Shown here piece after piece: positions 9,073 through 16,844 of a stretch of DNA of 34,723 bases. Source of the stretch: Chitinophagaceae bacterium (GTDB lineage Bacteria > Bacteroidota > Bacteroidia > Chitinophagales > Chitinophagaceae); NCBI GenBank assembly GCA_004322425.1, contig SCVJ01000051.1, positions 1-34,723 on the forward strand. Reading direction: 5' to 3'. The position numbers and the translations under genes were made by a program. Within the stretch, counting starts at the first letter, position 1. Each line of letters starts with the position of its first letter. Under the pieces are notes generated by a model. That model had not been told where the DNA came from. It was given only the letters and a program-made list of their open reading frames with translations, and made no database searches.

Positions 9073-9693
9073 ATGGCAGTACAACAAGGTGGATATAGAC
9101 CTGGTGGAGGTTTCAGTAAACCAGGTAGCTTAGGCAAGCCAGGTGGGTTTAACAAAGGAAGATTTGCACCCCGCAAAGAAGCAGAGCATCGTATTAATCA
9201 TTTTATTCGAGTACCACAAGTTAGGTTGGTGGGTGACAATGTGGAAGTAGGTATTTACTCCTTGCAAGATGCTTTGCGAATGGCGAATGAACAGCAACTT
9301 GATTTGGTGGAGATATCTCCAACTGTGGATCCTCCTGTTTGTAAAATAATCGACTACAACAAGTTTTTATACGACAAGAAGCGGAAAGAAAAGGAAATGA
9401 AAGCGAAAAGCAAAGTTTCTGAAGTGAAAGAAATTCGTTTCACTCCCAACACGGATGACCATGATTTTGATTTCAAAGCGAAACATGCCGAAAATTTTTT
9501 AAAAGATGGCAACAAAGTAAAAGCCTATGTTCAATTCAAGGGCAGGGCAATTCAATTTCAGGATAGAGGGCAATTATTGTTGTTAAAATTTGCAGAACGA
9601 TTAGCCGATATTGGCGTTTTAGAAAGCATGCCGAAGTTAGAAGGAAGAAGAATGTTGGCGATGTTTGCTCCAAAGAGTCAAAAGAAAAAATAA
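9073..9693 (+). CDS. infC: Translation initiation factor IF-3
   Basis: IF-3 binds the 30S subunit and checks start-codon and initiator-tRNA pairing. The 206-aa protein has an N-domain from about residue 38 (HRINHFIRVPQVRLVG), a Lys-rich linker helix (YDKKRKEKEMKAK, about 98-110) and a C-domain (VSEVKEIRFTPNTDDHDF to about 200). The first 35 residues are an extra Gly/Pro/Lys-rich tail not found in the E. coli protein. The start is an ordinary ATG, so the AUU start used for autocontrol in E. coli is absent. A strong terminator follows the stop codon, which separates infC from rpmI at the transcript level. Confidence 0.96.
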   Translation: MAVQQGGYRPGGGFSKPGSLGKPGGFNKGRFAPRKEAEHRINHFIRVPQVRLVGDNVEVGIYSLQDALRMANEQQLDLVEISPTVDPPVCKIIDYNKFLYDKKRKEKEMKAKSKVSEVKEIRFTPNTDDHDFDFKAKHAENFLKDGNKVKAYVQFKGRAIQFQDRGQLLLLKFAERLADIGVLESMPKLEGRRMLAMFAPKSQKKK

Positions 9694-9719
9694 TTCGACT
9701 TATTATCTTATTGTATAAT

Positions 9720-9747
9720 CCGCCTTGTTTTCAAGGCGGTTTTTTTA
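9720..9747 (+). terminator. Rho-independent terminator between infC and rpmI
   Basis: CCGCCTTG (9720-9727) pairs perfectly with CAAGGCGG (9732-9739) around a TTTT loop, and seven T residues follow (9740-9746). It lies 27 bases after the infC stop codon. Confidence 0.9.
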
Positions 9748-9754
9748 TGAAAAA

Positions 9755-9787
9755 TTGCTGAACTTGGGCAATTACCTCTTATCTTTG
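9755..9787 (+). promoter_or_regulatory. Promoter of rpmI-rplT
   Basis: TTG at 9755-9757 is followed after 22 bases by TATCTTTG at 9780-9787, an exact TAnnTTTG match. The expected transcription start is near 9791, giving a leader of about 114 bases before the rpmI ATG. It follows the infC terminator directly. Confidence 0.7.
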
Positions 9788-9790
9788 CCG

Positions 9791-9904
9791 CCCATTGCAA
9801 AAAAGTTAGTTCTTTACATTGCAATGAAATGTTGCCTAAAGAGGTCTAAAAAGATTACTGCCTGTGCAGTAGCACCTCAAGGGTTAAAATTAAAGCATGT
9901 TAAT
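9791..9904 (+). promoter_or_regulatory. Structured 5' leader of rpmI-rplT, candidate ribosomal-protein autoregulatory element
   Basis: Several pairings can be seen. CATTGCAA (9793-9800) pairs with TTGCAATG (9819-9826). An alternative, mutually exclusive hairpin uses GCAAT (9821-9825) with GTTGC (9831-9835). GAGGT (9841-9845) pairs with ACCTC (9874-9878) and encloses a 6-base-pair tetraloop hairpin (TACTGC 9856-9861 with GCAGTA 9866-9871), leaving a lopsided internal loop. A small GCAT/ATGC pairing (9895-9898 with 9905-9908) covers the start codon. L20 represses rpmI-rplT through leader RNA in E. coli and Bacillus; a similar role here is inferred from position only. Confidence 0.45.
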
Positions 9905-10102
9905 ATGCCAAAGGTAAAAACCAATTCCAGCGCCAAAAAACGCTTCAAAGTAACGGCTACTGGAAAAATAACTCACCAAAAGAGTTTTAAGCGTCACATT
10001 CTTACAAAGAAATCAAAAAAACGAAAAAGAGCATTAGGGAAAGACGGACTTGTTAGCAAATCTCACATGAATTTTGTAAAACGACTTTTACGTTTAAAGT
10101 AA
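9905..10102 (+). CDS. rpmI: 50S ribosomal protein L35
   Basis: This is a 65-aa, very basic protein of the normal L35 length. It starts [20 protein letters not shown] and has the family's [11 protein letters not shown] segment in the second half. The open frame continues upstream to 9725, but that would place about 60 extra residues in front of a complete L35, across the terminator and promoter, so the ATG at 9905 is chosen. L35 is part of the large ribosomal subunit. It is followed by rplT after 48 bases, and both probably share the promoter and leader upstream. Confidence 0.97.
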   Translation: MPKVKTNSSAKKRFKVTATGKITHQKSFKRHILTKKSKKRKRALGKDGLVSKSHMNFVKRLLRLK

Positions 10103-10150
10103 CCCATTTGTAAATCGCTTAATTTATTTAACACTCTAAACTAATTTTAT

Positions 10151-10495
10151 ATGCCACGTTCAGTAAACTCTGCAGCTAGTAAAGCCCGCAGAAAAAGAAT
10201 TTTAAAACAAGCCAAAGGATTTTATGGCAAACGTAAGAATGTATATACCGTTGCCAAAAACGTAGTTGAAAAAGGAATGACCTATATGTTTGTAGGTCGT
10301 AAATTGAAAAAAAGAAGTTATCGCCAACTTTGGATTGCACGTATTAATGCCGCTGTCAGAGCTGAAGGAATTACCTATTCTGAATTTATTAATAAGTTGC
10401 AGACAAAAGGATTGGAATTAGATCGCAAAGTTTTAGCAGATCTTGCTATGAACCATCCTGAAACATTTAAAAACTTGGTTGCTCAAGTAAAATAA
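10151..10495 (+). CDS. rplT: 50S ribosomal protein L20
   Basis: This is a 114-aa basic protein of standard L20 length, beginning [20 protein letters not shown], with the family segments [16 protein letters not shown] and [17 protein letters not shown]20 binds 23S rRNA early in 50S assembly and in other bacteria also represses its own operon. It is the last gene of the rpmI-rplT unit, with a terminator 20 bases after the stop codon. Confidence 0.98.
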   Translation: MPRSVNSAASKARRKRILKQAKGFYGKRKNVYTVAKNVVEKGMTYMFVGRKLKKRSYRQLWIARINAAVRAEGITYSEFINKLQTKGLELDRKVLADLAMNHPETFKNLVAQVK

Positions 10496-10514
10496 TATTA
10501 CAACAACTATTGAG

Positions 10515-10550
10515 AGCCGTTTTGGTAAAGCCAGAACGGCTTTTTTATTT
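10515..10550 (+). terminator. Rho-independent terminator after rplT
   Basis: AGCCGTTTTGG (10515-10525) pairs with CCAGAACGGCT (10531-10541), 11 pairs with one G-T, around a 5-base loop, and is followed by a T-rich run to 10550. Confidence 0.88.
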
Positions 10551-10571
10551 ATTATAAATAGTTCAAACCAC

Positions 10572-10579
10572 TATTTTTG
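10572..10579 (+). promoter_or_regulatory. Probable -7 element for the decarboxylase gene
   Basis: TATTTTTG matches TAnnTTTG exactly, 39 bases before the ATG at 10619 and just after the rplT terminator. No -33 TTG at the usual spacing is visible. Confidence 0.4.
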
Positions 10580-10618
10580 CAATTGAAAATTTTCAGCATT
10601 AAAAATTGATTTTGCAAA

Positions 10619-12019
10619 ATGAATAACAGTTACCACGATTTAGTTAAGCAAACATTTAATTTTCCGCAAGATGATTTTGAAGTAAAAGATGACTATTTAC
10701 AATTTAATGACCTTAATATAAAATCATTGATTGATAAATATGGCACTCCGCTAAAAATAACGTATCTCCCAAAAATTGGCAAACAAATTAAGAAGGCACG
10801 ACAGTTATTTGCACAAGCGTTTAAAAAACATAAATACGAAGGAAAATATTTTTACTGTTATTGTACAAAAAGTTCTCACTTTAGTTTTATTGTGGAAGAA
10901 ACTTTAAAAAATGATGTACACTTGGAAACATCGTATGCTTACGATCTTGATATCATTAAAAAATTATATGAAAAAAAGAAAATCACAAAAGACATTCATA
11001 TTATTTGCAATGGTTATAAACAAAAAAATTACACAAGGCGTATTGCTAGCTTATTGAATAACGGTTTTTCAAACATTATTCCTGTATTGGATAACAAAGA
11101 GGAGCTGCGCGATTATGCTAAAAGTGTCAAAGTGCCATTTAAATTAGGAATTCGAGTAGCTGCAGAAGAAGAACCTACATTTCCTTTTTACACTTCTCGA
11201 CTTGGGATTCGAGCAAAAGATATTCTGGAATTTTATGTTGATCGCATTGAAGGATATGAAAGTAAGTTTCAATTAAAGATGCTTCATATATTTCTTAATA
11301 AAGGAATAAAGGACGATATCTATTATTGGAGCGAATTGAATAAAATTATCAATCTTTATTGTCAGCTTAAAAAGATTTGTCCAGAATTAGACTCAATCAA
11401 TATTGGCGGTGGATTTCCTATTAAGCATTCTTTGGGATTTGAATACGATTATCAATTCATGATTGATGAAATAGTTAGGAATATTAAAGTGGCTTGTAAG
11501 AAAGCAAAAGTTCCCATGCCCAATATTTTTACAGAATTTGGAAGTTTTACGGTAGGTGAAAGTATGGCTCATATTTATAGTGTGTTGGGAGAAAAAGCGC
11601 AAAATGATCGTGAAAGATGGTATATGATTGATTCGTCTTTCATTACAACTCTTCCTGACACTTGGGGGATTGGCGAAAGATTTTTAATGCTTCCAATAAA
11701 TAAATGGGACCAAGAATACCATCGAGTAGTATTGGGAGGACTTACTTGCGATAGCCACGATTATTACGATTCAGAAGAGCATGTAAACGAAGTGTTTTTA
11801 CCAAAAATATCAACAGGAGAACCCTTGTACATTGGCTTTTTCCATACCGGTGCCTATCAAGATCAAATAAGCGGATATGGCGGTATTAAGCATTGTATGA
11901 TTCCTTCTCCTAAACACGTGATTGTGGAATATGATAAAAATGGAAAGTTAGTAGATTGGCTGTATGCAAAAGAGCAATCTGCTCAAAGTATGCTTAAAAT
12001 TTTAGGATATGTTAAGTGA
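10619..12019 (+). CDS. speA: PLP-dependent decarboxylase of the alanine-racemase fold, probable arginine decarboxylase (short Bacteroidota form)
   Basis: This 466-aa protein belongs to the fold type III PLP decarboxylases (ornithine/diaminopimelate/arginine group). The PLP lysine is in YCYCTKSSHFS (Lys84), the phosphate-binding loop is NIGGGFPI, and the second active-site Cys is in the CDSHD motif (Cys377, Asp378). FHTGAYQDQISGYGG near the C-terminus is also typical. The overall sequence resembles the roughly 460-residue enzymes annotated as arginine decarboxylase in Flavobacteria and Chitinophagaceae, which would start polyamine synthesis by making agmatine. It is shorter than the roughly 630-aa E. 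coli SpeA. Substrate choice (arginine, diaminopimelate or carboxynorspermidine) cannot be read with certainty. It has a terminator upstream and its own promoter element. Confidence 0.8.
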   Translation: MNNSYHDLVKQTFNFPQDDFEVKDDYLQFNDLNIKSLIDKYGTPLKITYLPKIGKQIKKARQLFAQAFKKHKYEGKYFYCYCTKSSHFSFIVEETLKNDVHLETSYAYDLDIIKKLYEKKKITKDIHIICNGYKQKNYTRRIASLLNNGFSNIIPVLDNKEELRDYAKSVKVPFKLGIRVAAEEEPTFPFYTSRLGIRAKDILEFYVDRIEGYESKFQLKMLHIFLNKGIKDDIYYWSELNKIINLYCQLKKICPELDSINIGGGFPIKHSLGFEYDYQFMIDEIVRNIKVACKKAKVPMPNIFTEFGSFTVGESMAHIYSVLGEKAQNDRERWYMIDSSFITTLPDTWGIGERFLMLPINKWDQEYHRVVLGGLTCDSHDYYDSEEHVNEVFLPKISTGEPLYIGFFHTGAYQDQISGYGGIKHCMIPSPKHVIVEYDKNGKLVDWLYAKEQSAQSMLKILGYVK

Positions 12020-12040
12020 AATCCTTGCAATTAGATTTAG

Positions 12041-12048
12041 TACTTTTG
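12041..12048 (+). promoter_or_regulatory. Probable -7 element for the bacilliredoxin gene
   Basis: TACTTTTG matches TAnnTTTG exactly and lies 23 bases before the ATG at 12072. A TTG at 12025-12027 is only 13 bases upstream, too close for a normal -33 element. Confidence 0.45.
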
Positions 12049-12071
12049 CATCTTACAATAAAATTTAAAAA

Positions 12072-12488
12072 ATGTATCCAGTAGAAATTGTACTTCCCAT
12101 GAAGGAAGAATTGACTGATAACGGATTTGTTGAATTGTTGACAGTAGAAGATGTAGAGTTACAACTTGCAAAAGCAGGAACTACTTTAGTAATGATTAAC
12201 TCTGTTTGTGGTTGCTCGGCTGGTACAGCACGACCTGGAGTTTTAGAATCGGTTCACAATAAAGAAATAAAGCCCGATTATTTGAGTACTTGTTTTGCAG
12301 GATTTGATGTTGAAGCCGTTCGTCAATTGCGCCAACATTTGATGCCCTTTCCACCTTCTTCACCAGCGATTGCTTTATTTAAAAATGGCCAATTAGTTCA
12401 TTTTATTGAACGCCATCAAATTGAAGGAAAGTCTGCAGGAATGATTACAGCTAATCTTGCACAAGCTTTTGAGCAACATTGCAATTAA
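12072..12488 (+). CDS. Bacilliredoxin, BrxA/BrxB (YphP/YqiW) family
   Basis: This 138-aa protein has a thioredoxin-like fold and the diagnostic CGC active site (Cys46-Gly47-Cys48) in SVCGCSAGTARPG, rather than the CxxC of thioredoxins. Family members in Firmicutes remove bacillithiol from S-bacillithiolated proteins. Many Bacteroidota also carry this family. Length and start (MYPVEIVLPMKEEL) are typical. It lies between the decarboxylase and lgt and may share a transcript with lgt, 48 bases downstream. The family is clear; the thiol cofactor actually used by this organism is not shown here. Confidence 0.9.
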   Translation: MYPVEIVLPMKEELTDNGFVELLTVEDVELQLAKAGTTLVMINSVCGCSAGTARPGVLESVHNKEIKPDYLSTCFAGFDVEAVRQLRQHLMPFPPSSPAIALFKNGQLVHFIERHQIEGKSAGMITANLAQAFEQHCN

Positions 12489-12536
12489 AATTAATTGAAA
12501 AGCAATTTTTTCATTTTCATCACTAATTATTTATAG

Positions 12537-13688
12537 ATGTATCCAAATTTATATTATGCCTTTAGGGATCTTTTTGGAATTGAGTTACGGGCGTTAATGT
12601 TTATAAATAGTTTTGGATTCTTTGTTGCTTTGTCATTTTTATTGGGAGCTGTTGTGCTTGCTGCTGAACTTAAAAGAAAAAGCAAACTAGGCCTTTTACA
12701 TCCCACGGAAGAAACAATAAAAGTAGGAGAGCCAGCTTCGTTATCCGATCTACTCTTAAATTTTTTCCTTGGTTTTTTATTGGGGTATAAAATTATTGCA
12801 CTCTTTATTTTAGACGATCAAATAACTTCCGATCCACAAGCTTTTATTTTTTCCACAGATGGAAATTGGTTAGCAGGAATTGCAATGGGTGGAATTTTTG
12901 CAGGACTAAATTGGTGGGAAAAAAAGAAACAAGTTTTAGCAAAACCTGAAACAAGAAAAATTAGAATTTGGCCGCAAGATAGAGTTGGTGAAATTGCCAT
13001 TCTCGCACTTGTATTTGGTTTAGTTGGTGCTAAAATATTTGATACGTTTGAAAATTGGAGTGAGTTTATTAATAATCCTTCACAATTTCTTTCTCCAAGC
13101 GGATTAACTTTTTACGGCGGTCTCATCTGTGCAACACTTGTAATTTGGTGGTATGCTAAAAAACACAAAATTGGATTTTGGCATTTAAACGATGCGGCTG
13201 CACCAGCTCTTATGATTGCTTACGCACTAGGTAGAGTGGGCTGTCATATTTCGGGAGATGGTGACTGGGGAATTGACAATTTGGAACCCAATCCCTATTC
13301 GTTTTTACCTGATTGGATTTGGTCTTATAATTATCCCAATAACGTAAACGAAATGGGGATAAAAATAGAAGGTTGCGCCGACTTACGCTATTGTTATCAG
13401 TTGGCAAATCCTGTTTATCCAACAGCTTTTTACGAGGCTATAATTTGCACCATTCTATTTTTAGTGATATGGTTTTCAAGAAAGAAAATAAAAATACCTG
13501 GTGTAATTTTTGCTTTTTATCTGATTTTAAATGGGTTAGAAAGGTTTACTATAGAAAAAATTAGGGTAAATTCTGAAATTTCTACTCTTGGATTTCAGTT
13601 CACGCAAGCTGAGCTTATTTCCAGTTTATTAGTTATTTGCGGATTTGTGCTTATGTATTTTCTCAAGAAAAGCAACAAATCGGTTTAA
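12537..13688 (+). CDS. lgt: Prolipoprotein diacylglyceryl transferase
   Basis: Lgt moves a diacylglyceryl group from phosphatidylglycerol to the lipobox cysteine of prolipoproteins in the inner membrane. The 383-aa protein has about seven hydrophobic segments. It carries the Lgt signature as ALGRVGCHISGDGDWG (about residues 230-245), the preceding GLTFYGGLI segment and the late RFTIEKIRVN segment. In E. coli the GGLI segment is preceded by His103; here that position is Tyr, a form I associate with Bacteroidota Lgt. The protein is longer than the roughly 290-aa E. coli enzyme because of an insertion around residues 125-150 and extra sequence between conserved motifs. rpoD follows with its own promoter. 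Confidence 0.88.
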   Translation: MYPNLYYAFRDLFGIELRALMFINSFGFFVALSFLLGAVVLAAELKRKSKLGLLHPTEETIKVGEPASLSDLLLNFFLGFLLGYKIIALFILDDQITSDPQAFIFSTDGNWLAGIAMGGIFAGLNWWEKKKQVLAKPETRKIRIWPQDRVGEIAILALVFGLVGAKIFDTFENWSEFINNPSQFLSPSGLTFYGGLICATLVIWWYAKKHKIGFWHLNDAAAPALMIAYALGRVGCHISGDGDWGIDNLEPNPYSFLPDWIWSYNYPNNVNEMGIKIEGCADLRYCYQLANPVYPTAFYEAIICTILFLVIWFSRKKIKIPGVIFAFYLILNGLERFTIEKIRVNSEISTLGFQFTQAELISSLLVICGFVLMYFLKKSNKSV

Positions 13689-13720
13689 CACATTCGTGAA
13701 CAACATCTTTGTCTTTTGCC

Positions 13721-13750
13721 TTGAAAAACGGCTAATCTGTTGTACCTTTG
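13721..13750 (+). promoter_or_regulatory. Promoter of rpoD
   Basis: TTG at 13721-13723 (within a TTGCCTTG stretch) is followed after 19 bases by TACCTTTG at 13743-13750. This is a complete match to the Bacteroidota -33/-7 consensus. The start should be near 13754, giving an AT-rich leader of about 85 bases before rpoD. Confidence 0.8.
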
Positions 13751-13839
13751 CAGATTGTTGAGTAGATTAATCAGAAATTATTTTAAATCTTCTTAAATAA
13801 TCACTTTATTTCTACGTTTATTAAATGTAAATTAAAACA

Positions 13840-14715
13840 ATGAGGCAATTAAAAATAGCCACACAGATAACGAATAGAGACTCCCAAGCAGTTGAAAAAT
13901 ACTTGCAGGAGATTTCCAAAATTTCAATGGTAACGCCAGAAGAAGAAACCACTTTAGCTCAGCGGATTAAAATGGCGCATAGAAATCCTGCCGATTCACA
14001 AAGAGCGTTGGATAAATTAGTACAAGCCAATTTAAGATTTGTAGTTTCTGTTGCAAAACAATATCAACACCAAGGCCTTTCATTGAGTGATTTAATAAAC
14101 GAAGGAAATTTAGGATTAATTAAAGCGGCTCGTCGTTTTGACGAAACAAAAGGATTCAAATTCATTTCATATGCAGTTTGGTGGATTCGTCAATCTATTC
14201 TTCAAGCATTAGCAGAACAGGGAAGGTTGGTTCGTTTACCTCAAAATAAAATTGGTACTTATAACAAAGCCAACAAGGCGTATATGGCATTTGAACAAGA
14301 GTATGAAAGAGAACCAAGCACGGAAGAACTTTCAGAAATATTGGAGATGAGTGAAACTGAAATCAATAATATTTTCCAAAGTAATACTCGACATACTAGC
14401 CTTGATGCTCCAGTTCATGAAGCAGAGGATGTAGCAATGGGAGATTTATTAGCAGGAAGTTCCGAAACAGATGAAGATGTGATGAAAGATTCTTTGAGAA
14501 ATGAAATTCGTCGCATTTTAAAATCGCTTTCTCCAAGAGAAGCAGAAATTGTAAATGCTTATTTTGGTTTGGATGGCGAAAATGGTATTACCATTGAGCA
14601 AATCGGTCAAAAATATGATCTTACCAAAGAACGCATCAGACAAATAAAAGAAAGAGCTATTAAACGTTTACAAAAAGCTCGTTATAGTGGTGCTTTAAAA
14701 GTTTACTTGGGGTAA
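13840..14715 (+). CDS. rpoD: Primary RNA polymerase sigma factor (RpoD/SigA type)
   Basis: This 291-aa sigma-70 factor starts with region 1.2 (QAVEKYLQEISKISMVTPEEE), then region 2 with the core-binding and -10-recognition helices (NEGNLGLIKAARRFDETKG and FISYAVWWIRQSI), region 3, and region 4.2 with the helix-turn-helix (ITIEQIGQKYDLTKERIRQIKE). It lacks region 1.1 and the large non-conserved insert of E. coli RpoD. This short form is the housekeeping sigma in Bacteroidota and reads the TAnnTTTG promoters seen across this window. It has its own strong promoter and terminator, so it is probably transcribed alone. Confidence 0.95.
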   Translation: MRQLKIATQITNRDSQAVEKYLQEISKISMVTPEEETTLAQRIKMAHRNPADSQRALDKLVQANLRFVVSVAKQYQHQGLSLSDLINEGNLGLIKAARRFDETKGFKFISYAVWWIRQSILQALAEQGRLVRLPQNKIGTYNKANKAYMAFEQEYEREPSTEELSEILEMSETEINNIFQSNTRHTSLDAPVHEAEDVAMGDLLAGSSETDEDVMKDSLRNEIRRILKSLSPREAEIVNAYFGLDGENGITIEQIGQKYDLTKERIRQIKERAIKRLQKARYSGALKVYLG

Positions 14716-14740
14716 TTAAATTCTTTTAGAAATAATTCAA

Positions 14741-14768
14741 ACAGCTTCGAAAATTCGAAGCTGTTTTT
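14741..14768 (+). terminator. Rho-independent terminator after rpoD
   Basis: ACAGCTTCGAA (14741-14751) pairs with TTCGAAGCTGT (14754-14764); the two-base gap means the innermost pair probably opens to form a tetraloop. Five T residues follow. It lies 25 bases after the rpoD stop codon. Confidence 0.88.
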
Positions 14769-14823
14769 GTAAGTAACAGTTCTAATTATTTCCCTTTATT
14801 TTTACAAGTAAATAAAAATTGCA

Positions 14824-15765
14824 ATGGAAGTTGATGAAATAGTAAAATGTGTTATTATAGGTTCGGGACCTGCAGGATATACGGCTGCAATTTATGCTTC
14901 CCGTGCCAATTTGAAACCTGTGTTATATCAGGGAATTCAACCCGGTGGACAATTAACCATTACTACTGAAGTTGAAAATTATCCCGGCTATGAACATGGA
15001 ATTCAAGGACCCGAAATGATGGTTGATTTTGAAAAACAAGCAAAACGAATGGGTGCCGATATTCGTTTTGGTGTTGTAACCAAAGTCGATTTTTCTTCGG
15101 TTCCCTATAAACTTCAAATAGATGAAGGAAAATGGATAGCAGCCCATTCTGTAATTATTTCAACAGGCGCATCTGCAAAATGGCTTCATCTTGAAAGTGA
15201 ACAACGATTAAATGGCTTTGGCGTAAGTGCTTGTGCTGTTTGCGATGGTTTTTTCTTTCGTGAAAAAGAAGTAGCTATTGTTGGAGCAGGAGATACTGCT
15301 GCAGAAGAAGCACTTTACTTAAGTAAGTTATGTACTCAAGTTCATTTATTTGTAAGAAGAAATGAAATGCGTGCCAGTAAAATAATGCAAGATAGAGTGC
15401 TGAGTAAAGAAAATATTAAAGTGTATTGGAATACTGAAACAGAAGAAATATTGGGTGAAAAAAAAGTGGAGGCTGTTCGAGTTAAAAATAATAAAACGAA
15501 TCAAACACAAACTATTCCCGTAAGTGGATTTTTTGTAGCCATTGGCCATCAACCCAATTCAGAAATATTTAAAGATTGGTTGACGATGGATGAAGCAGGT
15601 TATGTAAAAACAGTTCCAGGCACCAGTAAAACTAATTTGGAAGGCGTTTTTGCTTCTGGCGATGTTCAGGATAAAATCTATCGTCAAGCCGTAACCGCAG
15701 CAGGAAGTGGTTGTATGGCTGCTCTAGATGCGGAACGATATTTAAGTGAAAAAGGTATTCATTAA
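14824..15765 (+). CDS. trxB: Thioredoxin-disulfide reductase
   Basis: This 313-aa FAD/NADPH enzyme reduces oxidised thioredoxin. The N-terminal FAD motif is IIGSGPAGYTAAIYASR (about 11-27), the redox-active pair is CAVCDG (Cys137, Cys140), the NADPH motif is VGAGDTAAEEA (about 155-165), and the C-terminal FAD motif GVFASGDVQD is present. Length equals that of E. coli TrxB. It follows the rpoD terminator; only a near-match -7 (TATTTTTA at 14797-14804) is seen upstream. The next gene starts 20 bases after its stop codon and may be co-transcribed. Confidence 0.95.
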   Translation: MEVDEIVKCVIIGSGPAGYTAAIYASRANLKPVLYQGIQPGGQLTITTEVENYPGYEHGIQGPEMMVDFEKQAKRMGADIRFGVVTKVDFSSVPYKLQIDEGKWIAAHSVIISTGASAKWLHLESEQRLNGFGVSACAVCDGFFFREKEVAIVGAGDTAAEEALYLSKLCTQVHLFVRRNEMRASKIMQDRVLSKENIKVYWNTETEEILGEKKVEAVRVKNNKTNQTQTIPVSGFFVAIGHQPNSEIFKDWLTMDEAGYVKTVPGTSKTNLEGVFASGDVQDKIYRQAVTAAGSGCMAALDAERYLSEKGIH

Positions 15766-15785
15766 TCACAAAATATATTTTGAGA

Positions 15786-16844
15786 ATGGAGAATAACTCG
15801 TTTTTATTATATGGAGCCACAGGCTACTCGGGAAAATTAATTGCTCAACATGCAAAGTATTATAATCTTACTCCAGTTTTAGCAGGAAGATCAGAAGAGA
15901 AGCTATCTCTTTTAGCCAAAGAATTGAACACTACTTATCACGTTGTTTCATTATCGGAAACAGAAAAATTAGAAAAGCTACTTGCAAAGTTTTCATTAGT
16001 GTTACATGCAGCTGGACCATTTATATATACGGCAAAACAAATGATTGACGCTTGTATAAAAACAAACACTCATTATATTGATATCACTGGTGAGATTGCA
16101 GTTTTTGAACTGGCAAAAAAAATGGGGAATGCAGCAAGTAATGCAGGTATTATGTTGCTCCCCGGTGTTGGGTTTGATGTGGTACCTACGGATTGCATCG
16201 CCTTATTCTTGAAAAATAAATTGCCAGATGCTACTCATTTAAAATTGGCTTTTGCATCATTGGGCGGAGGACTTAGTCACGGAACTTCTGCAACAATGAT
16301 CAATGGACTGGGTGAAATGGGGGCAGAAAGAAAGAACGGGAAAATTATTCGTGTACCACTTGGGCAAAAAAGTAAATGGATAGATTTTGGGATAAAGAAA
16401 TTATTCGTCATGAGTATTCCTTGGGGTGATATTTCTACAGCATTTACTACAACTGGTATTGAAAATATTGAAACCTATACAAGAGCAACAGTAGGTACGG
16501 TTCGAGTTTTAAAATTTCAATTTCTTTTTAATTGGATTTTAAGAAGTTCCATTATTCGAAATTTTTTTAAAAGAAGATTAGACAAAAAACCTGCCGGGCC
16601 TTCTGATGCACAACGTGCAAAATCAAAATCGATGGTTTGGGGAGAAGTTACCAATTCAAACAGAGAATCTGCAGCAGCAAGGCTTATAGGCCCCGACGGA
16701 TATACGTTAACAGCTCACAGCAGTTTAATCATTGCAAAAAAGATTCTGGAAGGAAATTTCAAACTGGGCTATCAAACTCCAGCAGGTTGCTATGGCGAAG
16801 ATTTAATTCTTGAAGTTATTGGTGTTACGAGAGAAGTGATTTAA
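15786..16844 (+). CDS. Saccharopine dehydrogenase-like NADP-binding oxidoreductase
   Basis: This 352-aa protein opens with a Rossmann fold (LLYGATGYSGKLIAQHA, about 6-22) and the AGRSEEKL segment typical of the saccharopine dehydrogenase / trans-acting enoyl reductase family, followed by VLHAAGPF and YIDITGE. Such proteins are usually annotated as saccharopine dehydrogenase NADP-binding domain proteins, and true lysine-pathway activity should not be assumed. I start at ATG 15786 rather than the in-frame TTG at 15780. A hydrophobic patch (about 240-255) may mark membrane association. Its stop codon overlaps the stop codon of the convergent amidase gene (TTAA at 16841-16844), so no separate terminator fits between them. 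Confidence 0.75.
   Translation: MENNSFLLYGATGYSGKLIAQHAKYYNLTPVLAGRSEEKLSLLAKELNTTYHVVSLSETEKLEKLLAKFSLVLHAAGPFIYTAKQMIDACIKTNTHYIDITGEIAVFELAKKMGNAASNAGIMLLPGVGFDVVPTDCIALFLKNKLPDATHLKLAFASLGGGLSHGTSATMINGLGEMGAERKNGKIIRVPLGQKSKWIDFGIKKLFVMSIPWGDISTAFTTTGIENIETYTRATVGTVRVLKFQFLFNWILRSSIIRNFFKRRLDKKPAGPSDAQRAKSKSMVWGEVTNSNRESAAARLIGPDGYTLTAHSSLIIAKKILEGNFKLGYQTPAGCYGEDLILEVIGVTREVI

Noticed and set aside
9725-9904. N-terminal extension of the L35 frame
   Set aside because: L35 is complete from 9905. The extra codons cross the infC terminator and the rpmI promoter and leader, so they are not coding.
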